From assembly GCF_000964425.1 (NCBI RefSeq), contig NZ_BANF01000010.1, positions 62,001-126,000 of the forward strand: a stretch of DNA of 64,000 nt, written 5' to 3'. The stretch is from Komagataeibacter intermedius TF2. Lineage in GTDB: Bacteria; Pseudomonadota; Alphaproteobacteria; Acetobacterales; Acetobacteraceae. Below the pieces are notes generated by a model that saw nothing but the letters and a program-made list of their open reading frames with translations, made no database searches and had not been told where the DNA came from. This document shows positions 35,027 to 45,974 of the stretch, piece after piece; position 1 is the stretch's first letter; each line of letters begins with the position of its first letter. The position numbers and the translations under genes were made by a program.

Positions 35027-36640
35027 TTAGGCCACGGCCCCTTCGTTCCGGGTCAGCGCGGCCTCGATCAGGGCCACGGTTTCCGAAATCCCGTACAGCG
35101 CCACGAAAATCCCGAAACGCGGACCTTCCTTCTGCCCCAGCAGCACTTCATACAGGCAGCCGAACCAGGCCCGCAGCGGTTCGAATCCATGGGTCTTGCC
35201 GATTTCGAACACAAGGTTCTGGCAGGTATCGGGGGAAACATCCTCCCCTTCCAGTTCACGCAGCGCTTCGGCCAGATCAGCCAGCGCCTTGCGTTCATGC
35301 GCATCCGGCGCGCGGTAATGCTTCGTGGGGCGAACGAAATCGGCGTAATAGACGATGGCGTGATCCACCAGACGCGCCAGCATGGGGCAGCTTTCGGGCG
35401 TGGCCTTCGCGTCATAACGCTGGATGAACTTCCACAGCACATCCGGCGTCTCTGCATTGGCGACGGAGGCGAGGTTAAGCAGCATGCCAAACGTGATCGG
35501 GCTGCCCGCATCCGCCGGGATCGTGCCCTTGTGGATGAACCATGCCGGATTGGTCAGCAGGACGGGATCTTCCGCCGCCAGCGTCTTGGCCCTGGCCACA
35601 TGGGCCAGATATTCATCCGTCGCCTTGGGGATCACGTCAAAGAACAGGCGTTTGGCACGCTGCGGCGCATTGAACATGTACTGCCCCAGGCTTTCGGGCG
35701 GGGCATAGCGTAGCCATTCCTCGACCGAGATGCCATTGCCCTTCGACTTGGAAATCTTCTGCCCGTTCTGGTCCAGGAACAGCTCATACGTCAGACCCGC
35801 GGGCGGCTGGCCGCCAAGGATACGGCAGATCCTGCCCGACAGGCGCACGCTGTCGATCAGGTCCTTGCCCGACATTTCATAATCAACGCCCAGCGCATAC
35901 CAGCGCATGGCCCAGTCGGCCTTCCACTGCATCTTGGCATGGCCGCCGGTGACCGGGGTCTCGAACGTCTCGCCGTCCTCATCGGTCCAGCGCACCGTGC
36001 CTGCGACGGGATCGATGGCGTCCATCTTCACCTGCATGACCTGACCGGTGCGCGGGTGGATGGGCAGGACGGGGGAGTAGGTTGCGCGCCGTTCCTCGCC
36101 CAATGTCGGGGCAATCACGGCCACAATCTTGTCATGCACCTCCAGCACGCGTTTCAGGGCCGCATCAAAGCGGCCGCCTTCATAATACTGCGTGGAAGAT
36201 GCGAATTCGTAATCAAACCCGAACCCGTCAAGGAAAGCGCGCAGGCGGGCATTATTGTGGGCGGCGAAGGATTCGTGCATGCCAAACGGATCGGGCACGC
36301 GCGACAGCGGCCTGCCGATGAACTGGCGCAGCATGTCCTGGTTGGGCACGTTGTCCGGCACCTTGCGCAGGGCGTCCATGTCATCGGAAAACGCCAGCAG
36401 GCGCGTGGGCAGGCCGGTCAGCTTCGTGAACGCCTGACGCACCCATGACGTGCGCGCGACCTCGCCAAACGTGCCGATATGGGGCAGGCCCGACGGACCA
36501 TAGCCGGTTTCCAGCAGAACAGGGCGGTCAGCCGTCACCTCACGCGCGGTGTTACCGACATGCGCGGACAGTTTGGCGGCCTCCTCGAACGGCCAGGACT
36601 TCGGGAGGGGCGAAATAAGGGGACGATGCTGTTCTGACAT
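35027..36640 (-). CDS. lysK: Lysyl-tRNA synthetase, class I
   Basis: Charges tRNA-Lys. This is the class I form common in archaea and many alphaproteobacteria, not the class II LysS of E. coli. The class I signatures are visible: a HIGH-like PHIGTF at residues 54-59 and KISKS near residue 297 (QKISKSKGNG). The length of 537 aa is typical. It is the first gene of a unit with mprF (10 bases later) and marC; MprF uses the product of this enzyme, Lys-tRNA. Confidence 0.96.
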   Translation of the reverse strand: MSEQHRPLISPLPKSWPFEEAAKLSAHVGNTAREVTADRPVLLETGYGPSGLPHIGTFGEVARTSWVRQAFTKLTGLPTRLLAFSDDMDALRKVPDNVPNQDMLRQFIGRPLSRVPDPFGMHESFAAHNNARLRAFLDGFGFDYEFASSTQYYEGGRFDAALKRVLEVHDKIVAVIAPTLGEERRATYSPVLPIHPRTGQVMQVKMDAIDPVAGTVRWTDEDGETFETPVTGGHAKMQWKADWAMRWYALGVDYEMSGKDLIDSVRLSGRICRILGGQPPAGLTYELFLDQNGQKISKSKGNGISVEEWLRYAPPESLGQYMFNAPQRAKRLFFDVIPKATDEYLAHVARAKTLAAEDPVLLTNPAWFIHKGTIPADAGSPITFGMLLNLASVANAETPDVLWKFIQRYDAKATPESCPMLARLVDHAIVYYADFVRPTKHYRAPDAHERKALADLAEALRELEGEDVSPDTCQNLVFEIGKTHGFEPLRAWFGCLYEVLLGQKEGPRFGIFVALYGISETVALIEAALTRNEGAVA

Positions 36641-36772
36641 GGACCGGCAAGCTATGGACAGGAGGGGCGCGGGTCAATCCATCCTATTCCACACCCGGGG
36701 GTACAGCAATAATAATGACATGACACACGGCGGGCGACAGATGCCCGCAGGTGCCCTATATCATTTACAGAC

Positions 36773-39712
36773 ATGCCAGACACCCCGCCCCTGCCGGACA
36801 GTGCGCCGGCGATCATTCCCCGCAACGGCGCATGGTCGGTCCTGACCCCGGATGGGGAAATCCTGTCCATGTCGGCTGATGACATACGGCGTGAACTGCC
36901 ACAGTGGCCGGCGCCCATGGTCATCCATGCGCCTGCGACCGCGCGCAGGCTGGACCTGCCACCGCCACCGCGCCCCAGCCCGTGGCTTGACCTGCTGGAA
37001 CTGTTCGCCTTCGCCCTGCCTGCCCACGGCGTACCACCGACCGCGCGCGGGCTGGGAACGGCGCTGGGCATTGCCGAAAACCGGCTGGATGCGCCTGAGG
37101 CCGACCTGCTGCCCGATCTGGCGTTTGAACTGCTGCGCCGGATCGCGGCCATCCGCAACACACCCGAGGGCGGCATAAGGACCGCGCTGGCGTGGAGCAT
37201 GCGCAAGGCCGGATGGGCATGGGGTCCGTCGGTCTGCGCCGCACTGGGGCTACCGCCCGCGGGCGGCCTGCCTGCAGGCATGATCCAGCCCAACGAGGCG
37301 CTGAAAATCTGGACGCGTCTGCCAAAATGGGAAGAAACCGCACCCCGTCCGGCCCCTGCAGCCCACCCCGTCACGGGGGAGGAAACGCGCGCCCACCTGC
37401 GCACCATACTGGGTGAAGGAGCGGAACACCGCCCGGCGCAGGACGCCTTCAGCCACGTCGCCGCCCGCGCCTTCGCCCCCCGCACGGCACAGGGCGACCC
37501 GCATATGGTGCTGGCGGAAGCAGGCACCGGCACCGGCAAGACCCTTGGCTACGTCGCCCCCGCCAGCATCTGGGCCACCCGCAATGGCGGAACGGTCTGG
37601 ATCAGCACCTATACCCGCCACCTGCAGCGCCAGATCGAATCGGAACTGGCCCGCGTCTATCCCGATCCCGACATCCGGCGCAGCCATGTGGTGGTGCGCA
37701 AGGGACGCGAAAACTACCTGTGCCTGCTGAACATGGAAGAAAGCGTGAATATCGCGCTGTCACGTGGGCAGGCAGGCAACCATACCATCATCGGGCTGGC
37801 GCTTGTGGCGCTGTGGGCGGCGCATACGCGTGATGGCGACCTGTTTGGCGGCGACCTGCCGGGATGGTTTGCCGACCTGTTCGGGCGTGGCCTGCTGACC
37901 AGCATTGCCGACCGGCGCGGCGAATGCATCCATGGTGCCTGCCCGCATTACCAGCAGTGCATGGTCGAACATTCCATCCGCCGCGCCCGCACGGCCGACC
38001 TCGTGATCGCCAACCATGCGCTGGTCATGTCACAGGCGGCATGGCACGCCATGGATGGCGCGGACACCAATAACGAGGACAACACCCCCACCCGCTACAT
38101 CATGGACGAAGGGCACCATATCGCGGACGCCGCCGACAGCGCCTTCGCCCTGGAACTGTCCGGGCTGGAGGCCGCCGAACTGCGGCGGTGGCTGCTGGGG
38201 GCGGAGGGCGCACGGTCGCGCGCGCGGGGACTGCGGCGCAGGCTGGAAGACCTGATGGTGCATATTCCCCGGATCGAGACGCCACTGGACACGGCCCTCA
38301 TGGCCGCCCGCGCCCTGCCAGCACCCGGCTGGTCCGCCCGCCTTGCCGCCCTTGACCCCGGCAGCAGGACCGCACCCCCGGTCGATACGGCAGTGGAAAC
38401 CGGGGAGCCGGCCCTGTCCAACCCATCGGAAGTGCTGCTGCATGAACTGCGCCAGCAGGTGCTGGCCCGCACGCATGGCAGCCCCGAAGGGGGCGGTCGC
38501 CGCAGCGACAGCGAATGCGACCTGCACCCCATGCCTGACTCCCTGCATGCGGCGGCGCAGGGGCTGGAACGCGCGCTGCGCCGGCTGGCCGAACCGCTGC
38601 GCATCCTGATCGCGCGGCTGGATGAAGCGCTGGAAACCGAAGCCGACTGGCTGGATACCCCCATGCGCGAACGGATTGCCGCCGCCATCCGTTCAATCCG
38701 GCGGCGTGCGCTGTCGCGCGTGGATGGCTGGTGCGCCATGCTGGGCACCATGCAGGCGGGCGAGCCACCGCCCGATGGCGGCACACCGCAATATATCGAC
38801 TACATCCGCATGGACCGGCGCGAGGGGCAGAACCCCGGCGAGCGGGATGTGGGCCTGTACCGCCACTGGCTGGACCCGACCATTCCGTTTGCCAGCGTGC
38901 TGGCGGCCCCGGCGCATGGCGTGCTGGTCACGTCCGCAACACTGCGTGACGAAACGGGCGAGGACACGGCGAATGACAGCGCCGAACGCGCATGGGACGC
39001 GGCGGAAGCCCGGTCCGGCGCGATCCACCTGCCATCCCCCGCCATCCGGTCGTCATTTCCCAGCCCGTTCGATTACGCCCGACAGAGCCGCGCCTTCATC
39101 ATCACCGACGTGGCGCATGATGACCCCGCTGCCCTTGCCGGGGCTTACCGCACGCTGTTCATGGCGTCGAACGGCGGTGCGCTGGGACTGTTTACCGCCA
39201 TATCACGGCTGAGGGAGGTGTACAGGCGCATCCTGACCCCGCTGGAAGCAGCGGGCCTGCCGCTGTTCGCGCAGCATGTGGACCCGATGGACAATGCCAC
39301 GCTGGTGGACATCCTGCGCAGTGAGCGCAATGCCTGCCTGCTGGGCACGGATGCAATGCGTGATGGGGTGGATGTGCCGGGCAATGCGCTGCGGCTGGTG
39401 GCGTTCGAACGCGTGCCGTGGCCGCGTCCCGACATCCTGCACCGTGAACGGCGCATTCACCTGTCCGGTGGCGCACCGGGCCGTTATGATGACAGGATCG
39501 CCCGCCTGCGCCTGCGCCAGGCATTCGGGCGCCTGATCCGCAGCCGGCAGGACAGGGGTGTATTCGTCCTGCTGGACCGGCGCACCCCGTCACGCCTTCT
39601 GTCCGCCTTCCCCGAAGGGGTGGCGGTGCGCCGCCTTGGACTGAGCGCGGCAGCACGGGAGATCACGGCCTTCCTGCAGGCGCAGGACACCTCCGTGGAT
39701 CAGCTTTCCTGA
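36773..39712 (+). CDS. DinG-like ATP-dependent DNA helicase
   Basis: A superfamily 2 helicase of the XPD/DinG type. Walker A EAGTGTGKT is near residue 250, DEGH near 444, and a C-terminal RecA domain contains LLGTDAMRDGVDVPG and LRQAFGRLIRSRQDRG. Four cysteines between motifs Ia and II (one in YLCLLN, then CIHGACPHYQQC) form the iron-sulfur domain needed for unwinding. A 240-residue N-terminal extension and a long insert (about 480-660) make it longer (979 aa) than E. coli DinG. It starts 132 bases from the divergent lysK. Confidence 0.9.
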   Translation: MPDTPPLPDSAPAIIPRNGAWSVLTPDGEILSMSADDIRRELPQWPAPMVIHAPATARRLDLPPPPRPSPWLDLLELFAFALPAHGVPPTARGLGTALGIAENRLDAPEADLLPDLAFELLRRIAAIRNTPEGGIRTALAWSMRKAGWAWGPSVCAALGLPPAGGLPAGMIQPNEALKIWTRLPKWEETAPRPAPAAHPVTGEETRAHLRTILGEGAEHRPAQDAFSHVAARAFAPRTAQGDPHMVLAEAGTGTGKTLGYVAPASIWATRNGGTVWISTYTRHLQRQIESELARVYPDPDIRRSHVVVRKGRENYLCLLNMEESVNIALSRGQAGNHTIIGLALVALWAAHTRDGDLFGGDLPGWFADLFGRGLLTSIADRRGECIHGACPHYQQCMVEHSIRRARTADLVIANHALVMSQAAWHAMDGADTNNEDNTPTRYIMDEGHHIADAADSAFALELSGLEAAELRRWLLGAEGARSRARGLRRRLEDLMVHIPRIETPLDTALMAARALPAPGWSARLAALDPGSRTAPPVDTAVETGEPALSNPSEVLLHELRQQVLARTHGSPEGGGRRSDSECDLHPMPDSLHAAAQGLERALRRLAEPLRILIARLDEALETEADWLDTPMRERIAAAIRSIRRRALSRVDGWCAMLGTMQAGEPPPDGGTPQYIDYIRMDRREGQNPGERDVGLYRHWLDPTIPFASVLAAPAHGVLVTSATLRDETGEDTANDSAERAWDAAEARSGAIHLPSPAIRSSFPSPFDYARQSRAFIITDVAHDDPAALAGAYRTLFMASNGGALGLFTAISRLREVYRRILTPLEAAGLPLFAQHVDPMDNATLVDILRSERNACLLGTDAMRDGVDVPGNALRLVAFERVPWPRPDILHRERRIHLSGGAPGRYDDRIARLRLRQAFGRLIRSRQDRGVFVLLDRRTPSRLLSAFPEGVAVRRLGLSAAAREITAFLQAQDTSVDQLS

Positions 39713-39754
39713 TCGGTGCTCCCCAATGCTCCCCGCCCCGCCAGGGGCCGTGCG

Positions 39755-39958
39755 TCAGAGCGCCTTGAGGTTGGTCGCGGCGGCCTTGCCACGTTCCATG
39801 GCGATGTCGTAGCTGACGGCCTGATCCTCGTTCAGGCCACGCAGGCCGGCGGCCTGCACCGCGGTGATGTGCACAAACACGTCCTTGCCGCCATCATCAG
39901 GCATGATGAAGCCAAAACCCTTGGTTGCGTTGAACCATTTTACTTTTCCGGTAGCCAT
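39755..39958 (-). CDS. Cold shock protein (CspA family)
   Basis: A single-stranded RNA/DNA-binding OB-fold protein of 67 aa. RNP1 KGFGFI (residues 13-18) and RNP2 VFVHI (27-31) are intact. The ATG at 39958 gives MATGKVKWFN, the normal family start; a longer reading adds 16 unconserved residues. As in other csp genes the upstream leader is long, and control at the RNA level is likely. Confidence 0.96.
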   Translation of the reverse strand: MATGKVKWFNATKGFGFIMPDDGGKDVFVHITAVQAAGLRGLNEDQAVSYDIAMERGKAAATNLKAL

Positions 39959-40297
39959 AGCCAGTCTCTTCTCCAGCGCCATCCTTGCCGGTCCTAATAC
40001 CGGCAATCCGGGCGCGTGCCTTTACGGCCATGAAAAAAACGGGGCATCCGGAAAACACCCTGCAGCTTTCACGTCGTTCGTGCACCATAGGGGCAGCATG
40101 AAAAGGGCCGCCCTGTCAAATCATGAGATATGCCGCCCCCATGGATCGAGATATAATATATCAAAAAACAGTGATCTCCCTCGCAGCGGCGGACCCGTCC
40201 ATTTCCGGCATCCGGGCGTGCCGCATGCCACGGCCCGCAGGCAGGCGACAAGACAGCCCGGACATGCCACATCCCTTCCCCGCCGGACAGAGCGCCC
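39959..40297. other. Non-coding divergent region between csp and a methyltransferase gene
   Basis: Sequence of 339 bases without a credible gene. On the minus strand a TTGACA hexamer (40114-40119) could be the -35 of the csp promoter, which would give a leader of more than 100 bases. A 13-base AT palindrome (GATATAATATATC) lies at 40150-40162, on the methyltransferase side. Confidence 0.5.
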
Positions 40298-41038
40298 ATG
40301 AGCCAGAACATATATGACCAGCCTGATTTCTTTCATGGCTACAGCCAGTTGCCCCGTTCGCGCGACGGGCTGGACGCGGCGGCGGAATGGCCCGCGATGC
40401 AGGCCCTGCTCCCTCCGCCCGAGGGCGCGCGCATCGTTGATCCTGGCTGTGGATTTGGCTGGTTCTGCCGCTGGGCCAGCACGCGCCATGCCCGGTCCGT
40501 ACTGGGGATAGACCTGTCGGAAAACATGCTGGCCCGTGCCCGCAGCTTCGGTCACGACGCGGCCATTACCTATGTCCGGCGGGATCTGGAAACGCTGGAA
40601 CTGCCCCCGGCTGCGTTTGACCTGGCCTACAGTTCACTGGTGCTGCACTATGTCAGCAATCTGGGCGCGCTGCTGCGGACCATTCATGACAGCCTGTTGC
40701 CGGGCGGCCATTTCGTGTTTTCCACCGAACACCCGATCTACACCGCCCCGTCCCATCCCGACTGGGCGCAGGACGCGGCGGGCGCGCGTATCTGGCCCCT
40801 CAATGACTACCAGAAGGAAGGACCACGCAGCACGGACTGGCTGGCGCCCGGCGTCACCAAGCAGCACCGCACGCTGGGCACCCTGATCAACGCACTGATC
40901 GGCACGGGCTTTACCGTGACGCATGTGGAGGAATGGAGTCCGACCGACCGTGACCTGGCCGCCCATCCCGACTGGGCGCCCGAACGGGACCGACCGACCT
41001 TCCTGCTGATCGCCGCCCGCAAACAGGCAGCCCCATGA
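40298..41038 (+). CDS. Class I SAM-dependent methyltransferase
   Basis: A soluble 246-aa protein of the methyltransferase type 11/25 group. SAM motif I is VDPGCGFGWFC near residue 47, with GIDLSENML as motif II and a YSSLVLHYV post-motif region near residue 110. The substrate is unknown: the fold is used for small molecules, quinones and tRNA alike. It is a single gene followed by a strong terminator. Confidence 0.82.
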   Translation: MSQNIYDQPDFFHGYSQLPRSRDGLDAAAEWPAMQALLPPPEGARIVDPGCGFGWFCRWASTRHARSVLGIDLSENMLARARSFGHDAAITYVRRDLETLELPPAAFDLAYSSLVLHYVSNLGALLRTIHDSLLPGGHFVFSTEHPIYTAPSHPDWAQDAAGARIWPLNDYQKEGPRSTDWLAPGVTKQHRTLGTLINALIGTGFTVTHVEEWSPTDRDLAAHPDWAPERDRPTFLLIAARKQAAP

Positions 41039-41050
41039 TACCCGACCCAT

Positions 41051-41090
41051 GAAAAAAGCGGGCGTGACCGGAGTCACACCCGCTTTTTTC
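41051..41090. terminator. Bidirectional terminator between methyltransferase gene and groEL
   Basis: A stem of about 11 base pairs (GCGGGCGTGAC / GTCACACCCGC, one mismatch) flanked by A6 and T6, giving U-tract terminators in both directions for the two convergent units. Confidence 0.92.
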
Positions 41091-41163
41091 AACGGTCCGG
41101 ATGGGAAAGGGACGGCGGGCGGACCCGCCATCCCCGTCCCTCCGGGGGAGCTGGAGGCCGGAC

Positions 41164-42855
<1,692 letters not shown>

Positions 42856-42875
42856 TCAGGAAAGCACCGGGTGGG

Positions 42876-43166
42876 TCAGGCGACCACGCCCATGATGTCG
42901 CTTTCCTTCATGATCAGCAGTTCTTCACCGTTGATCGTCACTTCCGTGCCCGACCACTTGCCGAACAGGACGCGGTCACCCGCCTTCACGTCGAGGGGAA
43001 CAATCTGCCCCTGCTCGTTACGGGCACCTGCGCCCACCGAGATCACCTCGCCTTCCATCGGCTTTTCCTTGGCGGTCTCAGGGATGATGATACCACCTGC
43101 TGTTTTTTCCTCGCTCTTGAGGCGACGGACGACCACACGGTCATGCAGGGGACGAAATTTCGTCAT
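42876..43166 (-). CDS. groS: Co-chaperonin GroES
   Basis: The 10-kDa lid of the GroEL chamber (96 aa). [12 protein letters not shown] at the N terminus and the mobile loop with ETAKEKP are typical. The ATG at 43166 is set by homology and by GGAGCG just upstream. It is the first gene of the operon, controlled by the CIRCE element 83 bases upstream. Confidence 0.99.
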   Translation of the reverse strand: MTKFRPLHDRVVVRRLKSEEKTAGGIIIPETAKEKPMEGEVISVGAGARNEQGQIVPLDVKAGDRVLFGKWSGTEVTINGEELLIMKESDIMGVVA

Positions 43167-43248
43167 GGATCGCTCCAAATCTCTTAAAAGGTAACGCCCT
43201 TGAATCAAGCAACGCCACCGGTTGGCGCGCGCGCCAGGCCGCATCGCG

Positions 43249-43275
43249 TTAGCACTCCCCTCATGAGAGTGCTAA
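43249..43275 (-). promoter_or_regulatory. CIRCE operator (HrcA binding site)
   Basis: TTAGCACTC and GAGTGCTAA arms with exactly 9 bases between them: a perfect match to the CIRCE consensus bound by the heat-shock repressor HrcA. It overlaps the expected transcription start of groES-groEL. Confidence 0.98.
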
Positions 43276-43278
43276 GAA

Positions 43279-43309
43279 GCAGATAGGAAGCCCCCTTACA
43301 GGTGTCAAG
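43279..43309 (-). promoter_or_regulatory. groESL promoter, sigma70 and RpoH-like elements overlapping
   Basis: On the minus strand TTGACA, 17 bases, then TATCTG form a vegetative promoter just upstream of CIRCE. The same bases also read CTTG, 18 bases, CCTATCT, which fits the alphaproteobacterial heat-shock sigma consensus (CTTG-N17/18-CYTATNT). Dual control by HrcA and RpoH is therefore likely. Confidence 0.75.
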
Positions 43310-43940
43310 AAGGGGAATGGGGTTGAGGGCGCGGAATTCGTGCGCCCGGGGAAACCAAAGAACAGGGTCGCGTTTTTTAATTTAATATCAAATGGTTATT
43401 CTGGACTCTCTTTCCCTGCCAAAAGCGGAAGCCCAGCCTTTACCCCAACGCATGATGATGACGCACCGATTCCATCCATTAAGGCCGGAAGCAGCCACGC
43501 GCGCTTTTCCACTTCCTGTCAGTCGACGTGCCCATGATGCTGCCTCACGGGGGCTGGACTTCCGGTTGCTGCCGTCCGGCAGAGGATGATTATGCCCTGT
43601 ATCGATCCGGGGGATCAGTCCATCGGCGACAGGGCATTCATGTAACATGCCAGCCCGGACCGGCTGCCGCAGCGGTTCCTTAACATTCCTGTTCCCGTCA
43701 TGCCTTTCCACACACCATGAAAGGCCTGTGTGGAGCGGTATTTTTTTCATGCATCAGCTTTAGGAACTACACTGGTTACAGAGTGATTCCAGTCACCTAC
43801 AGACTGGTTTAGATATTCTTTTTTTATCATCCCCTGGCAAAACAATGATATTGAAATTTTATATCAACCGGTACAATATAACCATTATTTGAAAATTATG
43901 GATTTCAAACAGATCCAATTGCAAACAGGGGATTGCCAGA
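43310..43940. other. Non-coding region between groESL promoter and Hint-protein gene
   Basis: Sequence of 631 bases. Short open frames exist but none has recognisable protein character. The last 200 bases (about 43740-43940) are strongly AT-rich compared with the surroundings and probably hold the promoter of the Hint gene. Confidence 0.55.
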
Positions 43941-45500
43941 GTGACAGACAATAGTACTTACCACGTAAATACTCAGGAAACAGGCGCCACTTCGTCAGAT
44001 CCAAACCAGATACCCATCACCATTACCGATACCCAGATGCTTTATGGGGATGTTGAGAACAACACGTTCGAAACCTTTCCCATTTCAATGATGAATGACC
44101 CGTCTGCCGAACTGACAGCAGATAAGGGTTTTTCGGGAAGCGACACCATAACGCTGCAGGACATCACCAGCGGTGCTGATGCCGGAATGGTTGAGGCAAC
44201 AGCCGTGGGCGGCACTGGCGGCCATGAAACAGAGATACTGCAGACAACCCCGTATACAACGGCGGATGGAAGCGGCACCATCTACTATGCCCCCAGCCAG
44301 CCATCGGTCGATACGGTTAACGGGACCGCGATCAACACGGGCACAACAGACGCTACATATGTTGAATTCTCATCCAACACATATAGCGAGGCCAACGAAC
44401 CCGCCACTACCCAGGCCCTGACCAGCAATACTGTCGTCACCCCTACTTCCGACACTGCTCCGTGTTTTACCGCTGGCACGTTCATCCGTACGCCGTCGGG
44501 CGATGTCGTTGTCGAGCAGCTGAAGGCGGGAGACATGGTCGTGACCGCCAGCGGGCAGATCCGGCCGGTGCGCTGGATCGGCAACCTGCATGTCACCAAC
44601 CTGCCATCGCAGGACTGCGCACGGGCGCGGAACCTGTGGCCGGTACGCATTGCGGCGCATGCCTTCGCGGCCAACGTGCCCGATCGGGATCTGGTCGTCT
44701 CCCCCGGTCACGCCATTGCCGTAACGGTCATGGACGAAGTGTTCACGCAGGCCATCCGTCTGGTCAATGGCGCGACGATCCGCCAGGAACCGCGTGACAG
44801 CGTGACCTACTGGCACGTGGAACTGGACAGCCATGACGTGCTGCTGTCGAACAACCTGCCCAGCGAGAGCTATCTGGACGTAGGCAACCGTGCGGCACTC
44901 GGGCTGAATGTCCCTGCCCTGCGCCTGGCTGCGTCCGTGTCGGATTATGCCCGCCCGCTGGTTGAACACGGGCCGGTCATCGACGCCATCCGCGCACGTC
45001 TTGTCGCCCGGGCACGGGATCTGGGCTGGCAGGTTTCAACCCGTTCCAACATGCACCTGACTGTGGATGGCAGGCGGGTCGAGGCCATGATGAATGGCGA
45101 CCGGGCCAGCTTCATCTTCCCGGCTACAGCACAGAACGTGCATCTGCGCAGCCGTACGTTCCGTCCTGCCGAATGGGAAAGCTGTTCCGACACCCGTACG
45201 CTTGGCCTGTCCCTGTCCGGCCTGCACATTGCCGACGGGCTGGGTCATGAAGCGGACATTGCACTGGATCATGCAGGTCTCGCAAACCAGTTCCATGAAG
45301 GGGAAGCCGCCGACAGCGTGGCATGGCGCTGGACCCGCGGCGACCTGCACCTGCCCCAGGAATTGTGGGCGGACTGCAAGGGCCAGGTTACCCTGACGCT
45401 GACCCTGCAGCATGCGAACGGGCAGTACTGGGATCGGGCCGGGACAGGCAATGCCGCCCCCCTCGCAGGCGAAGCACATACGCCACGCATGCGGGCCTGA
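43941..45500 (+). CDS. Hint (hedgehog/intein) domain protein
   Basis: A 519-aa protein with three parts. Residues 1-170 are Thr-, Ser- and Asp-rich low-complexity sequence without a Sec signal. A Hint_2-type domain begins at C175 (CFTAGTFIRTPSG) and includes GDMVVTASG and VSPGHAI, with H257 in the position of the intein block B histidine. A C-terminal region of about 210 residues follows. Hint domains self-cleave at the leading Cys; here that would release the N-terminal part. The lack of a Sec signal with an acidic N terminus would suit type I secretion, which is inference. It uses a GTG start with AGGGGA upstream. The function is unknown. Confidence 0.82.
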   Translation: MTDNSTYHVNTQETGATSSDPNQIPITITDTQMLYGDVENNTFETFPISMMNDPSAELTADKGFSGSDTITLQDITSGADAGMVEATAVGGTGGHETEILQTTPYTTADGSGTIYYAPSQPSVDTVNGTAINTGTTDATYVEFSSNTYSEANEPATTQALTSNTVVTPTSDTAPCFTAGTFIRTPSGDVVVEQLKAGDMVVTASGQIRPVRWIGNLHVTNLPSQDCARARNLWPVRIAAHAFAANVPDRDLVVSPGHAIAVTVMDEVFTQAIRLVNGATIRQEPRDSVTYWHVELDSHDVLLSNNLPSESYLDVGNRAALGLNVPALRLAASVSDYARPLVEHGPVIDAIRARLVARARDLGWQVSTRSNMHLTVDGRRVEAMMNGDRASFIFPATAQNVHLRSRTFRPAEWESCSDTRTLGLSLSGLHIADGLGHEADIALDHAGLANQFHEGEAADSVAWRWTRGDLHLPQELWADCKGQVTLTLTLQHANGQYWDRAGTGNAAPLAGEAHTPRMRA

Positions 45501-45525
45501 TTCCGCCTGCGCCTCGCGCAGCCTG

Positions 45526-45566
45526 ACGAAAGGGGGAGGCATTCCGGGAATGCCTTCCCCTTTCGT
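45526..45566 (+). terminator. Long hairpin after the Hint gene
   Basis: About 18-20 paired bases (ACGAAAGGGGGAGGCATTCC against its near-perfect complement) with a very short loop, 26 bases beyond the stop. The stem itself ends in CCCCTTTCGT but no T run follows, so terminator function is likely but not certain. Confidence 0.65.
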
Positions 45567-45974
45567 GTATCAGCAGACAACCAGCAGCCATATCCCATTG
45601 ACCGGACAGGCCACCCGCGCCGAACCGGCGATCAATCGGGCGGGGCGCGTGTCCCATGCTTTTCGCCAGATGCCTGCACTGGCTCGCCCTGTATTGCACG
45701 TGGCAGCAATATTGCCGGGTCATGACCCCTGTTCTTCCCCGCCACGCAGGGTCCATCCATTCCGAAAGGGCCAGAGGCATGAATACACCCCCCGGCGCAT
45801 GGCCACCCGACAGCAGAACCACCAGCAGATCAGGCCATATGCGCACGGCCGCCCGAACGGCAGGATAGGGAAAAAATTCTTATAAACTGTCTCCTCACGC
45901 GGGTTTCATATTGACGCATGGGGTCCCCGCATCATTGTGTGACGGGCAACGAAGGAATGAATGGAGTAAAAGCC
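45567..45974. other. Non-coding region upstream of dienelactone hydrolase gene
   Basis: Sequence of 408 bases of ordinary GC content. Open frames on both strands lack any recognisable protein pattern. I see no RNA gene, repeat or clear promoter in it. Confidence 0.5.

Noticed and set aside
43388-43750. 120-codon minus-strand frame between groES and the Hint gene
   Set aside because: No family resemblance, no good ribosome binding site and unlike neighbouring codon use.
45388-45846. Open frame of about 150 codons on the minus strand between the Hint and dienelactone hydrolase genes
   Set aside because: It overlaps the Hint gene end, has no recognisable domain and has erratic residue composition; it looks like a GC-rich chance frame.
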